DNA of 22,612 bases from an uncultured Oscillospiraceae bacterium (GTDB lineage Bacteria; Bacillota; Clostridia; Oscillospirales; Acutalibacteraceae), in assembly GCA_900552115.1 (NCBI GenBank), contig URYP01000030.1:1-22612 (forward strand). Reading direction: 5' to 3'. Shown piece after piece: positions 1 to 6,633 of this stretch (position 1 is the first letter of the stretch; each line of letters begins with the position of its first letter). The notes under the pieces were generated by a model that did not search any database, was not told the origin of the DNA, and saw only the letters and a program-made list of their open reading frames with translations. A program made the translations under genes and the position numbers.

Positions 1-57
1 GTTTCCCGACCTACGCCCTTAGCAGGGGCGCCTCGTCACCAACTTGAGTACTTCTCC
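1..57 (-). tRNA. tRNA-Ser(GCT), partial at window edge
   Basis: The reverse complement begins with acceptor strand GGAGAAG, then a D arm (CTCAAG...), an anticodon stem CGCCC/GGGCG and a loop CTGCTAA, giving anticodon GCT (reads AGC/AGU). It runs into the start of a long variable arm, as expected for serine tRNA. The 3' half lies outside the window. It is a host gene, in tandem with the next tRNA-Ser. Confidence 0.88.
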
Positions 58-134
58 ATGTCTTTACGAAACCGCTGTGTTGAGGACAGCCGTTCCGGTA
101 TATACTTGTAATAAAAGGGGCTGAAAAAGAAGAG

Positions 135-221
135 TGGCGGAGAGGAAGGGATTCGAACCCTTGGCTCTGACGAGTCACTGGTTTTCAAGACCAGCTCCTT
201 AAACCGCTCGGACACCTCTCC
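135..221 (-). tRNA. tRNA-Ser(TGA)
   Basis: Complete class II tRNA. The acceptor stem GGAGAGG/CCTCTCC is perfect, the anticodon stem is CTGGT/ACCAG with loop CTTGAAA (anticodon TGA, reads UCA), there is a long variable arm, the T arm contains GGTTCGAATCC, and the 3' end has an encoded GCCA. It is intact, so it is not itself the disrupted integration target. It belongs to the host flank together with the partial tRNA-Ser(GCT) downstream on the same strand. Confidence 0.95.
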
Positions 222-298
222 GTTCAGCGACGTTATTTATAATACCATCGAATCTTTTTGATGTCAACACTTCCTTTGGTAATTTTCGCGGTTTTTGT

Positions 299-328
299 GT
301 CACAATGAAGAATCCGGTGCATAAAATA
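299..328 (+). promoter_or_regulatory. Possible SigE/SigK-like (mother-cell sporulation) promoter
   Basis: CATAAAATA at 320-328 fits the CATAnnnTA -10 element shared by SigK and (loosely) SigE promoters of spore formers. TCACAAT at 300-306, 13 nt upstream, resembles the SigE -35 element (TCATATT-like). The element lies about 50 nt before the start of the Cys-rich fragment at 377. The match is by eye and short AT-rich motifs arise by chance, so this is a suggestion only. Confidence 0.4.
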
Positions 329-376
329 AGGGTGAAGTGAAGCGATTCACTACCAATTTAACAGGGGGATTTCATC

Positions 377-478
377 ATGCCTGAGAACAAACATACACAA
401 GCTGGCTGCAAAGAAGCTGTATGCGTCGACGCGGGGAGAGTTTTCGATTCCTGCTGCGAAGAAGACTGTTCTATTTAG
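377..478 (+). pseudogene. 5' fragment of a host Cys-rich gene, truncated by the prophage
   Basis: A strong ribosome site (AGGGGGAT, 363-370) precedes an ATG at 377. The 33-residue product has KEAVCVDAGRVFDSC near its centre, followed by C-E-E-D-C. From memory this matches the conserved N-terminus (KEAVCIDxxRVxDSCxxKDC, then E/D-L-x-V-Y-F) of a protein family of roughly 100-350 aa that is widespread in spore-forming Clostridia. Directly after the DC, where family members continue with an acidic/aromatic stretch, this ORF reads Ser-Ile-stop (TAG 476-478) and runs into a terminator and phage genes. I infer that the 3' part of the gene was displaced to the other end of the element, beyond the right edge of the window. 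The alternative is a genuine 33-aa peptide gene. The function of the family is not established to my knowledge; a spore role is inferred from taxonomic spread and the promoter. Confidence 0.6.
446..475. other. Inferred prophage attachment junction
   Basis: The conserved D-S-C...D-C codons of the host gene occupy about 446-469. After them the frame ends within two codons and phage DNA begins. The crossover core should therefore lie inside or just after this stretch. The matching copy and the integrase are not in the window, so neither the core sequence nor its length can be read here. Confidence 0.35.
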
Positions 479-518
479 ATATAAAAGTAGGACAGCCCGC
501 CAGTTAACTGGCGGGCCC
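477..518 (-). terminator. Intrinsic terminator after the DNA ligase gene
   Basis: Positions 495-516 form a perfect 22-nt palindrome: a 9-bp GC-rich stem (GCCCGCCAG/CTGGCGGGC) around TTAA. On the minus strand it starts 3 nt after the ligase stop codon and is followed by a T-rich stretch (TGTCCTACTTTTAT). On the plus strand CCTTATTCTTTTT follows, so it could also stop transcripts coming from the truncated host gene. Confidence 0.75.
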
Positions 519-1472
519 TTATTCTTTTTCCACGCACTCCTGTGGAACTTTATCCTCCCGCAAGCCCTTGAATACCGGCTGCCACATGCCGCCGTTTGGG
601 GTGCGGTGCATAAAGGATACGACGCACACGAGCGTCGGGGCCAACCAGCGGGCGTCCTCGTTTCCGTGCCCCGTCGGTATCTCCCCTTCGATTGGCGGGC
701 GCATGGCGCGCGGCTGGGCTTTGATCTTCGCAAACGATGCGCCGCCCACCCCCAGGGTAACGTGGCCCTTGTACACCAGCTTCTCGTCCCTGTACTGGCC
801 CAGCACGAGGCTGGTCATGTTATTCTCCTTCGGTATCCAGCCGCACACCACAAAATCGTCATCCATGAGGTTTTTCATCTTCAGCCACGTTTTGGTGCGC
901 TTGCCGGGAAAGTACAGGCTGGTCTTTTCCTTGGCGACGATCCCTTCCAGCCCCTGTTCCTTTGCCAACTGGAACAGCGCCATGGCCTGGTCGCTGTCAA
1001 ACACCCGTGATATGGCCAGGCGCTCCGATTCCTTCACCGCTTTCTGCAATATCTTTTTCCGCTCGGTCAGCGGCTTCATGGTGATATCCTGCCCGTCATA
1101 GTAGAGGCAGTCAAAGGCGACAAAGGTGGCCGGGAACCGGCTGGCCTCATACTCGATCTTGTAGCGGTTGCTCATCAGGCTGCGTCGCTGGATTTTTGAG
1201 AAGTCCGGCTTGCCGCCGGCCAGTATCATCAGTTCCCCGTCGAGTATGCAGCGTTTCTTCGCCTGCTTATGGATGTCTGACAGCTCTGGCACCTTGGGCA
1301 GCATGGGCATATGGCGTTTGTTCCGCAGCTCCGTGCCCGCTTTGGGATCGAGATACGCCACGCAGCGTTCCCCGTCCCACTTCATTTCATAGAGATAGTC
1401 CGGGTCGGCAAACGGCTCCTCATTCTCCGCGATCAGCATGGGATCGATATGCTTTGTCTCAAACAAATCCAT
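519..1472 (-). CDS. ligD: ATP-dependent DNA ligase, LigD-type (end joining)
   Basis: The 317-aa product is a stand-alone ATP-dependent DNA ligase of the bacterial LigD class. Motif I is KWDGER with the predicted adenylated lysine at residue 31. An FVAFDCLYYDG stretch near residue 118 fits motif III/IIIa, EGIVAKE fits motif IV, and TWLKMKN fits motif V. An OB-fold-like C-terminal part follows. Polymerase (primase-like) and phosphoesterase domains found in large LigD proteins are absent. The ATG overlaps the TAA of the upstream Ku gene (TAATG), so the two are translationally coupled. Ku/LigD pairs repair double-strand breaks without a template. The gene lies inside the inferred prophage end, so it is treated as phage cargo. 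It ends in TAA and a terminator follows. Confidence 0.9.
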   Translation of the reverse strand: MDLFETKHIDPMLIAENEEPFADPDYLYEMKWDGERCVAYLDPKAGTELRNKRHMPMLPKVPELSDIHKQAKKRCILDGELMILAGGKPDFSKIQRRSLMSNRYKIEYEASRFPATFVAFDCLYYDGQDITMKPLTERKKILQKAVKESERLAISRVFDSDQAMALFQLAKEQGLEGIVAKEKTSLYFPGKRTKTWLKMKNLMDDDFVVCGWIPKENNMTSLVLGQYRDEKLVYKGHVTLGVGGASFAKIKAQPRAMRPPIEGEIPTGHGNEDARWLAPTLVCVVSFMHRTPNGGMWQPVFKGLREDKVPQECVEKE

Positions 1473-2284
1473 TACGACGCCGTAGCCTTCTTACGCCGCG
1501 GCTTTTTGGGCGCGGGTGTTCCGTCCGTTTTGGCCTGCTCCACCATCTTCTGCAGGGCGTCCATCATGCTGATGACGTTATCGGGCTGTTCCTCCGGCGC
1601 CTGCGTAATCTCTTTGTTGTTCGCTTTCGCCTGGATGATCTCCCACAGCCGGTCCCGGTACTCATCATGATACTTGGCCGGTTCGAACGTCTCTTTCATG
1701 CTCTCGATGATGGTCTTGCCCATGGTCAGCTCCTGCTCAGATATCTCCGGCTTGGCCGGCTCCTTGGGCATGGACTTCACCTCATCGTTGTAGAACAGGG
1801 TTTCGGCCAGGATGCCGGTTTCGGTCGGGATCAGTACCAGAAGGTGTTCCGACTGGCCGATGACGCCCTTGGCTATGGCTACCGTGTGTTCATCCAGCAT
1901 ACAGCGGCGCAGCAGCTCATACGGCTTATCCCCGCCCGCCTCCGGGACGGCGTGATACGTCTTGTCGAAGAATATGGGACGGATATCCTTGATATCCGCA
2001 AAGTGGAGTATCTGGATGATCTTATCCTTTTTCACCTTGGCCTTTTCAAAGTCTTCATCGGTCATGGTGATATACTGGCCCGGCTCGATTTCAAATCCTT
2101 TCACAATATCGGCCGTGGATACTTCTTTCCCGCATTTGGAGCAAACCTTTTTGTATTTGATCCGTGATCCGTCCTCTCGGCAAAGCTGGTTAAAATGGAT
2201 ATCGTTGTCCTGTGTCGCGGTATGCAGCGATATCGGCACATGCAGAAGCCCGAACGATATCGCGCCTTTCATGGTTGCGGCCAT
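1472..2284 (-). CDS. ku: Ku, DNA end-binding protein of non-homologous end joining
   Basis: The 270-aa product begins MKGAISFGLLHVPISLH after a short MAAT lead, the typical bacterial Ku N-terminus (SISFGLVxxPV). A C-x-x-C pair (VCSKCGKEV) and the segment GFEIEPGQYITMTDEDFE are further Ku signatures. The C-terminal tail is rich in Lys/Pro/Arg (residues ~245-270), as in Ku proteins that recruit LigD or bind DNA. Length is normal for the family (~260-300 aa). GAGGG lies just upstream of the ATG at 2284; the ATG at 2272 is a possible alternative. Ku forms a ring on double-strand break ends and recruits the ligase encoded immediately downstream. Known viral precedents are Ku genes of mycobacteriophages Corndog and Omega. 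Confidence 0.92.
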   Translation of the reverse strand: MAATMKGAISFGLLHVPISLHTATQDNDIHFNQLCREDGSRIKYKKVCSKCGKEVSTADIVKGFEIEPGQYITMTDEDFEKAKVKKDKIIQILHFADIKDIRPIFFDKTYHAVPEAGGDKPYELLRRCMLDEHTVAIAKGVIGQSEHLLVLIPTETGILAETLFYNDEVKSMPKEPAKPEISEQELTMGKTIIESMKETFEPAKYHDEYRDRLWEIIQAKANNKEITQAPEEQPDNVISMMDALQKMVEQAKTDGTPAPKKPRRKKATAS

Positions 2285-2430
2285 GGCAATCCCTCTTTCC
2301 TATCGTTTTCCGGCAGCGGGCAGATCGGAATAAACCGGCTTAATTCCGGGTCGTATACGATACGCCAGTACCCGATGCACTGGCCGGACGCGTTGACCAT
2401 TTCGCAGTCAAATTCTTCCACCCATTCCAC
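2269..2430 (-). CDS. Small hypothetical protein overlapping the Ku start
   Basis: An open frame of about 53 codons ends in a TGA that overlaps the first codons of ku by 16 nt. The predicted peptide contains a plausible protein-like stretch (GYWRIVYDPELSRFIPICPL) and ends in LPWPQP. The start is uncertain: GTG at 2430, GTG at 2421 or ATG at 2400 are all in frame, and none has an ideal ribosome site; AAAGG with GGTGG lies at about 2431-2440. I do not recognise a family. The overlap suggests co-expression with ku and the ligase. It may be spurious. Confidence 0.42.
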   Translation of the reverse strand: MEWVEEFDCEMVNASGQCIGYWRIVYDPELSRFIPICPLPENDRKEGLPWPQP

Positions 2431-2488
2431 CGCCTTTCGGTGGTAGTTTCCCCGATTCGGTGCAAACTATAGCCATGGGGTGATGAAA

Positions 2489-2725
2489 ATGATACGAAAA
2501 GTATTTGTGGAGGTTACGGTGCGGTTCGATTTGGAAGGCCGCATGACGCCGCTGGAGATTCGCTGGGAGGACGGTACCAGGTACGAAATCGACCGGGTAC
2601 TGGACGTAAGACGGGCCGCCAGCTTGAAGGCGGGCGGCCAAGGGATGCGCTATACCGTGAGGATTAACGGGCACAGTACCTATTTGTTTTTTGAAGACCC
2701 CGCCTGGTTTGTAGAGGGGAAATAA
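2489..2725 (+). CDS. Small conserved-type protein of unknown function on the opposite strand
   Basis: This is the only convincing plus-strand gene of the phage part. I prefer the ATG at 2489 (78 aa) because GGGGTGAT at 2477-2484 lies 4-5 nt upstream; GTG 2480 and ATG 2483 are in frame alternatives. The product starts MIRKVFVEVTVRFD and contains EIRWEDGTRYEIDRVLDVRR and ASLKAGGQGMRYTV, with predicted beta-rich character. From memory, proteins with this RVLDVRxAASLKAGGxGxRY core are common in Clostridia, often close to Y-family DNA polymerase genes, which would fit a neighbour of a repair module; this recollection is unverified. It diverges from ku and converges on the amidase at a shared terminator. 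Confidence 0.7.
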   Translation: MIRKVFVEVTVRFDLEGRMTPLEIRWEDGTRYEIDRVLDVRRAASLKAGGQGMRYTVRINGHSTYLFFEDPAWFVEGK

Positions 2726-2758
2726 AAAAGGGGCCGCCGATACAATATCGGCAGCCCC
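2724..2758 (-). terminator. Strong intrinsic terminator of the late operon
   Basis: GGGGC and GCCGATA pair with TATCGGC and GCCCC around a 3-nt loop, with one C/A mismatch (2730-2758). On the minus strand the stem is followed by TTTTTTATTT (2729-2720). It stands between the ends of two convergent genes (amidase on minus, small gene on plus) and separates the phage late operon from the Ku/ligase unit. Confidence 0.85.
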
Positions 2759-2768
2759 TCCATTTATG

Positions 2769-3734
2769 TTATACAATCACAATCTGCAAACGATCCATCG
2801 TTTTTCCGAACGCACCGGCGTAGCCGTCCTGGCCGCCGGTTTTTTCGTCGTCATACTGCCATGGCCAGTAGCCGCCCTTGAGCGGCGATACCCGGTATTT
2901 CGCTTTACGGATGGTCTTGCCCTTCGGCGTGAAGTAGTATACCTCCACGGCGTCGATCTCTTTGCCGTTGCCGGCGTAGCCGTTCACCGCGTCCTTAATA
3001 TTGCAGCCGGTCACATACGGCAGCCACCCGGAGCCTTTCACATGCACCCGGTATTTCACCGTCCCGTCCGATACCTTCACCGCCACGTCCGTCACCGGTT
3101 CGCCGATAATCCCCGCATAATCCGTTAGGTTTTTCACCTCCGGCAGCCACGTGCCCCCGCACCGCACCCGGTAGACCACGTCCGGGGCTTTGTCTTTAGC
3201 AGGTGTCGGGGACGGCTTCGGTTTGCTCTCTGGCTTTGACGTGGGCTTGTCCACTGTATCCATATACCCGCGTACCATGTTCACAAATCGATCCCAGCCT
3301 TTGTCCAACGTCCGGTGGGGACAGTATTTCCCATTAAAGTCCTGGTGCTTTTTCAGCTTATCGATCCCCCAGCCGTACCGATTGAGTATCGACGCTGCCA
3401 GCTCCGCCGCGTTTCTCTCCGCTTTGTCAAAACGCTCCCCACCACTTTTACTGTAGCAGATTTCTATTGCAATCCCCGTCCGGTTGCCGGGGCCGTTCCC
3501 ATCGCCACAATGCCAGGCGTTCCGGGTTTCTTCGATACCCTGTACAATCTCCCTGTCATCCACCGCATAGTGGAAGGATACCTCCGCGTCGTTGTTCGAC
3601 ATATAGGCGATTTCATTAGCTGCCGGCGCGTCGTTGGCCGTATTGTGGATAACCACACACCCCGGTGTCATCGGATAGGGGCATTTTAACGGGTATTTGC
3701 TCCTGGCTACAATCTTACTGATAATCGGTACCAT
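2769..3734 (-). CDS. Endolysin, N-acetylmuramoyl-L-alanine amidase
   Basis: The 321-aa product is a phage lysis enzyme that cleaves the amide bond between N-acetylmuramic acid and the stem peptide. The N-terminal Amidase_2-type domain (~residues 10-150) shows VVIHNTA with a zinc-ligand His, SFHYAVDD, an AWHCGDGNG loop, GIAIEICYS and a KHQDFNGKYCPHR segment with the other metal/catalytic residues. A Lys/Pro/Ser-rich linker (~160-180) leads to two related wall-binding units (VVYRVRCGGTWLPEV and VKYRVHVKGSGWLPYV, each followed by a YAG or NGYAG turn) and a third beta-rich part ending GYAGAFGKTMDRLQIVI. GGAGGAATAAACT precedes the ATG. It is the last gene of the late operon, directly after the holin. 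Confidence 0.93.
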   Translation of the reverse strand: MVPIISKIVARSKYPLKCPYPMTPGCVVIHNTANDAPAANEIAYMSNNDAEVSFHYAVDDREIVQGIEETRNAWHCGDGNGPGNRTGIAIEICYSKSGGERFDKAERNAAELAASILNRYGWGIDKLKKHQDFNGKYCPHRTLDKGWDRFVNMVRGYMDTVDKPTSKPESKPKPSPTPAKDKAPDVVYRVRCGGTWLPEVKNLTDYAGIIGEPVTDVAVKVSDGTVKYRVHVKGSGWLPYVTGCNIKDAVNGYAGNGKEIDAVEVYYFTPKGKTIRKAKYRVSPLKGGYWPWQYDDEKTGGQDGYAGAFGKTMDRLQIVIV

Positions 3735-3737
3735 AGT

Positions 3738-4040
3738 TTATTCCTCCTTGTTATCGTCGGGTTTCCCCGCCTGTTTTTCGATCTGGTTCACATACACACT
3801 GGCCCCGGCGCTCAATACCCCCTGGGTAATCGCCGTAAACAGGGCCACCGCGATATCCTGCCAGCCGGAAAAGGAGCCGGTCGCCAGCAGGTACAGCCCC
3901 GCCAATACCACAGATACAATCCCCAGCACGGCAGGGATGTATTTGTCTGCCATAGCGCTCTTTTTCAGCCCCATGCCGATCAGGTAGAGTGCCGGAATCA
4001 GCCCCAGCAATTCGGGTTTGATGTATTCCTGAAAATCCAT
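3738..4040 (-). CDS. Phage holin
   Basis: This is a 100-aa membrane protein. Hydrophobic segments lie at about residues 10-25 (LLGLIPALYLIGMGL), 36-53 (VLGIVSVVLAGLYLL) and a weaker amphipathic one at 63-85, and the C-terminal tail is charged (KPDDNKEE). The size, the position just before the amidase and the pattern Pro-Glu-Leu-Leu-...-Leu-Ile-Gly-Met-Gly-Leu-Lys-Lys fit the Firmicutes phage holins of the Hol44/holin_5_2 type. GGGAGG lies upstream of the ATG. It would form inner-membrane lesions that release the endolysin. Confidence 0.85.
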   Translation of the reverse strand: MDFQEYIKPELLGLIPALYLIGMGLKKSAMADKYIPAVLGIVSVVLAGLYLLATGSFSGWQDIAVALFTAITQGVLSAGASVYVNQIEKQAGKPDDNKEE

Positions 4041-4056
4041 ATGTTTGTTCCTCCCA

Positions 4057-4320
4057 TTATTTATGATAGTTTTCCAAGTCTGCTATACGATGGTTCGTTA
4101 CCTTTATCTGCTCCTCGATGACGGGGATCCGCCGCGCAAAATCGTTATGCATCCGCACTTCGCGGGTCAGTTCCTTTAGCTTTTCATCTGTAATAGCTTG
4201 TGATGTTTTCATATCATTCTGAATTTTATTATTCGACCGACTGTTAGTCACGATGACCCCTATCAGGGATATCACCCCCACCAATATCGCCGCCCCTGCC
4301 GATATTACCGCTTCACTCAT
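4057..4320 (-). CDS. XhlA-like small membrane protein with coiled coil
   Basis: I start the gene at ATG 4320 (87 aa, MSEAVISAGAAILVGV...), because this overlaps the TGA of the upstream gene and places a membrane helix at the N-terminus (~residues 5-25). The rest is charged and helical, ending with PVIEEQIKVTNHRIADLENY, a coiled-coil pattern typical of the small proteins next to holins in Firmicutes phages (XhlA/haemolysin-like). It probably cooperates with the holin in lysis or anchors it; this is inferred from position and topology. Confidence 0.75.
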   Translation of the reverse strand: MSEAVISAGAAILVGVISLIGVIVTNSRSNNKIQNDMKTSQAITDEKLKELTREVRMHNDFARRIPVIEEQIKVTNHRIADLENYHK

Positions 4321-4552
4321 CCCGCGCCCTCTCCTCCTCTTTGATCTGTTCCACAAAGGCGTTGTATTGCGCAAACTCCTCGGGCTTGGTATCCCGCTGC
4401 CGCAGTAGGGCAATTTCGTCATCCGCCGAATACCGCCCGCGTATGCGGGAGATCACGCGCTCTTTGTAGGGCGGCACGGGTTCTCCCTGCCGCAGCACGG
4501 TCATTTCCTCCTCTGTTGCGTCACGGTATATCCCATTTTCACAGATTCTCAT
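4313..4552 (-). CDS. Small tail-region protein (XkdX-position), unknown function
   Basis: I choose the ATG at 4552 (79 aa, MRICENGIYRDAT...), since it overlaps the TGA of the receptor-binding gene as ATGA. The product is highly charged, with PPYKERVISRIRGRYSADDE and DTKPEEFAQYNAFVEQIK. From memory, this second pattern (IALIRQRDTKPEEFxEYN) is common in small proteins after the tail fibre genes of Clostridia prophages. No enzymatic motif is visible. It is likely an accessory baseplate or fibre-assembly protein. Confidence 0.75.
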   Translation of the reverse strand: MRICENGIYRDATEEEMTVLRQGEPVPPYKERVISRIRGRYSADDEIALLRQRDTKPEEFAQYNAFVEQIKEEERARDE

Positions 4553-6621
4553 GCGTCCATCCCCCATATCTCAATGCTTGTCCCCGCCGGCAGCGCGTCG
4601 GAATATCCCCAGGTCAATATAAAGTTGGTAATCGGTTCCCGGCCCAAAGCATATACCTCCGGGCGCGTCCCCAGCGGATAGCGGTATACCTGTGCCGTGG
4701 TATTGTCTGACGGCTCCTGCGCGCCGCTGGACGATATATCTGTCTCCCAGTGTGCGGCCATATCTCCGCATATCCGATACTTTACTCCCAGTGTGCCGCT
4801 GTGCGTGTTGCTCTGGACAACCGGCTTTGGTAGGTTATTAAATGTTGATTTCAGCCACAGGTATCCGCTGGCTGTATCCCCCTCGACGCCGGGTTTGGTG
4901 ACGGTTATGTTAAACCGTTTCAGGGAGAACGGCTGGTTCTCCGCATCCGCCGTGACACTCACCACCGCCGCCTCTGCCAGCGTCATTTCCGTGATCTTCC
5001 GCCAATTGCCTTCGATGAGGCTGTCCGTTTCAGTTTTCGTGTAGTAGTTGTTCGGCTTCATGCGCAGATAGACCTGGTTGCCGTTCCATATGCCAATGTT
5101 GACTTCTCCCTCGCAATTATCGATATACAGGGTAGCGGCATTCCCATCAAACGCATAATCGGCAATACTGGTGACCCCGCGCGGTACGGTCACGCTGGGG
5201 ATGGAGCATTGGTAAAACGCACCGTTTCCGATCTCGGTGAGGCTATCCGGCAGCGATACGGATTTCAAATTGGAGCACTCTCCAAATGTCTGCATGCTTA
5301 TACTGGAGATACGGGAGCATATCTCCAGTGACTTGAGGGCCAAACAACTACGAAATGCCATGTCAACAATACGGGTCACGGTATAGATTTGGTCGTTTGC
5401 CGATACGGCGACGGGCAGGACAACATGCCCGTTATTGGCCCCGGTGTATTCATTCCCGACGATAGTGGCGGTCAGGGCAGATTCATCCAGTCCATACCAT
5501 ACTCCCTGACGGTCGTACCATTTTCCATCCCGCTGCGTCAGCGCATGGATGCCGGATAGTTCCGCTTTCACATCCTCGCCCAGCTTCGGCATGGTCACAG
5601 CGGCATCTACGATATCGCCTGTGTTTACCTCCGTCAGGCCGCCAGGGGTGTTTAGCTTGGTCTGTACCGCTTCGGACAGCTTACCTTCCGTCACTGTGCC
5701 GTCGTCGAGCTGATTTCCATCCACGACCAGATTAGGCATTTGCAGCCTCGCATATACCGTATATGGCTCAAGCAAAAACCATTTACCCATTGGGCACTGA
5801 ATGATGATCTGATTGGTATCTTTATCCTGAAATCTTACTTCGTAATCATCAAATTCAGGATTGCTTCCCACTTCCCTTGGGATGATTTGAGCCTGTTTCC
5901 CCAAGTAGGCGTTATCTTTATATTCGTAAACAGTACAGGTATCCGCTTTTAAATAAAACCGTTTTGTCCTATCCACCCGAATATAATCACTGACCTGATT
6001 TTGCTTGTCGATCATCTCCACTTCGCCTGTTTCGGGATTGACCGTACCGGGGTTCACATTGCTGGTGATATTTTCTATGACATAATCGGGCCTTATAAAG
6101 TCCGTCTTTTCTGGGGTGACAGGAAATTGCGCTTCGATATCATTCTTTGCCTGCAACGCTTCGGTTTTCGCCTGCTCAACTTCCGTTTTAAGTTCATTAA
6201 GATTGCCAATGGTTTTCAATGCGTCTTGAAACGCTGTATACTCATCACTGCTGATTATAGAATCGTCATCCACATTGGTCCCTTGCACGTCTATAGTAAA
6301 GTCCATCGTAGAAAGAATGCTTCCATTTGAATGAACGGATAAAAAGCAGGTTACTGGCCCGTCTGCCGCTAAAGTCTGTTTGGTTAATTCCACCGTAACC
6401 ACGCCCTTAGATATTACGCCATTTGTCAGCGTCACGGTCTTATCTGATTTTACAGCTGTCAATACGGCGCTTGTTGCGCTGGAAATGTCCACCGGTTCGC
6501 CTTCGTTCAACATGTTAATCTGTAAATACCGCGATACCGCATCGTTTTGCTTTGCCAGTATGTATACATACGTGTTTTCTTTGGACACGTCCACATCAAT
6601 TGGCTTAATAATTTTTATCAT
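4549..6621 (-). CDS. Baseplate/receptor-binding protein with BppU-like N-terminus and leucine-rich repeats
   Basis: The preferred start is ATG 6621 (690 aa), 7 nt after AAGGAGG; two codons upstream are also open. Residues ~1-115 (IIKPIDVDVSKENTYVYIL..., DFTIDVQG) resemble the BppU N-terminal domain that docks upper-baseplate proteins in Gram-positive siphophages. A coiled-coil stretch (~135-165) follows. Around residues 350-500 several BspA/LRR_5-type leucine-rich units can be seen (VTRIVDMAFRSC, SISMQTFGECSNLKSVSLP, SLTEIGNGAFYQCS, GVTSIADYAF). The C-terminal ~150 residues are beta-rich and probably trimeric. It is the most likely host-surface binder of this phage; the LRR_5 part is an adhesin-like module acquired by a tail protein. 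Confidence 0.82.
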   Translation of the reverse strand: MIKIIKPIDVDVSKENTYVYILAKQNDAVSRYLQINMLNEGEPVDISSATSAVLTAVKSDKTVTLTNGVISKGVVTVELTKQTLAADGPVTCFLSVHSNGSILSTMDFTIDVQGTNVDDDSIISSDEYTAFQDALKTIGNLNELKTEVEQAKTEALQAKNDIEAQFPVTPEKTDFIRPDYVIENITSNVNPGTVNPETGEVEMIDKQNQVSDYIRVDRTKRFYLKADTCTVYEYKDNAYLGKQAQIIPREVGSNPEFDDYEVRFQDKDTNQIIIQCPMGKWFLLEPYTVYARLQMPNLVVDGNQLDDGTVTEGKLSEAVQTKLNTPGGLTEVNTGDIVDAAVTMPKLGEDVKAELSGIHALTQRDGKWYDRQGVWYGLDESALTATIVGNEYTGANNGHVVLPVAVSANDQIYTVTRIVDMAFRSCLALKSLEICSRISSISMQTFGECSNLKSVSLPDSLTEIGNGAFYQCSIPSVTVPRGVTSIADYAFDGNAATLYIDNCEGEVNIGIWNGNQVYLRMKPNNYYTKTETDSLIEGNWRKITEMTLAEAAVVSVTADAENQPFSLKRFNITVTKPGVEGDTASGYLWLKSTFNNLPKPVVQSNTHSGTLGVKYRICGDMAAHWETDISSSGAQEPSDNTTAQVYRYPLGTRPEVYALGREPITNFILTWGYSDALPAGTSIEIWGMDA

Positions 6622-6633
6622 AAGCAACCCTCC

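Noticed and set aside
135..221. tRNA-Ser(TGA) as the phage attachment site
   Set aside because: The tRNA is intact with CCA and is separated from the first phage gene by a promoter-like region and a truncated gene; no second copy of its 3' end is visible near the phage genes.
1196..2167. Long plus-strand open frame opposite ku and ligase
   Set aside because: Arg/Leu-rich translation without motif, exactly opposite well-identified genes; a shadow of GC-rich coding DNA.
2285..2480. Sigma-70 promoters or LexA box for the divergent ku and small plus-strand genes
   Set aside because: TATAGT/TATAG sequences near 2467-2474 could be -10 boxes, but no matching -35 or LexA palindrome could be seen, so nothing is annotated.
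2408..2776. Minus-strand frame running through the late terminator and opposite the small plus-strand gene
   Set aside because: It crosses a strong terminator and lies opposite a gene with a good ribosome site; its translation looks like an antisense shadow.
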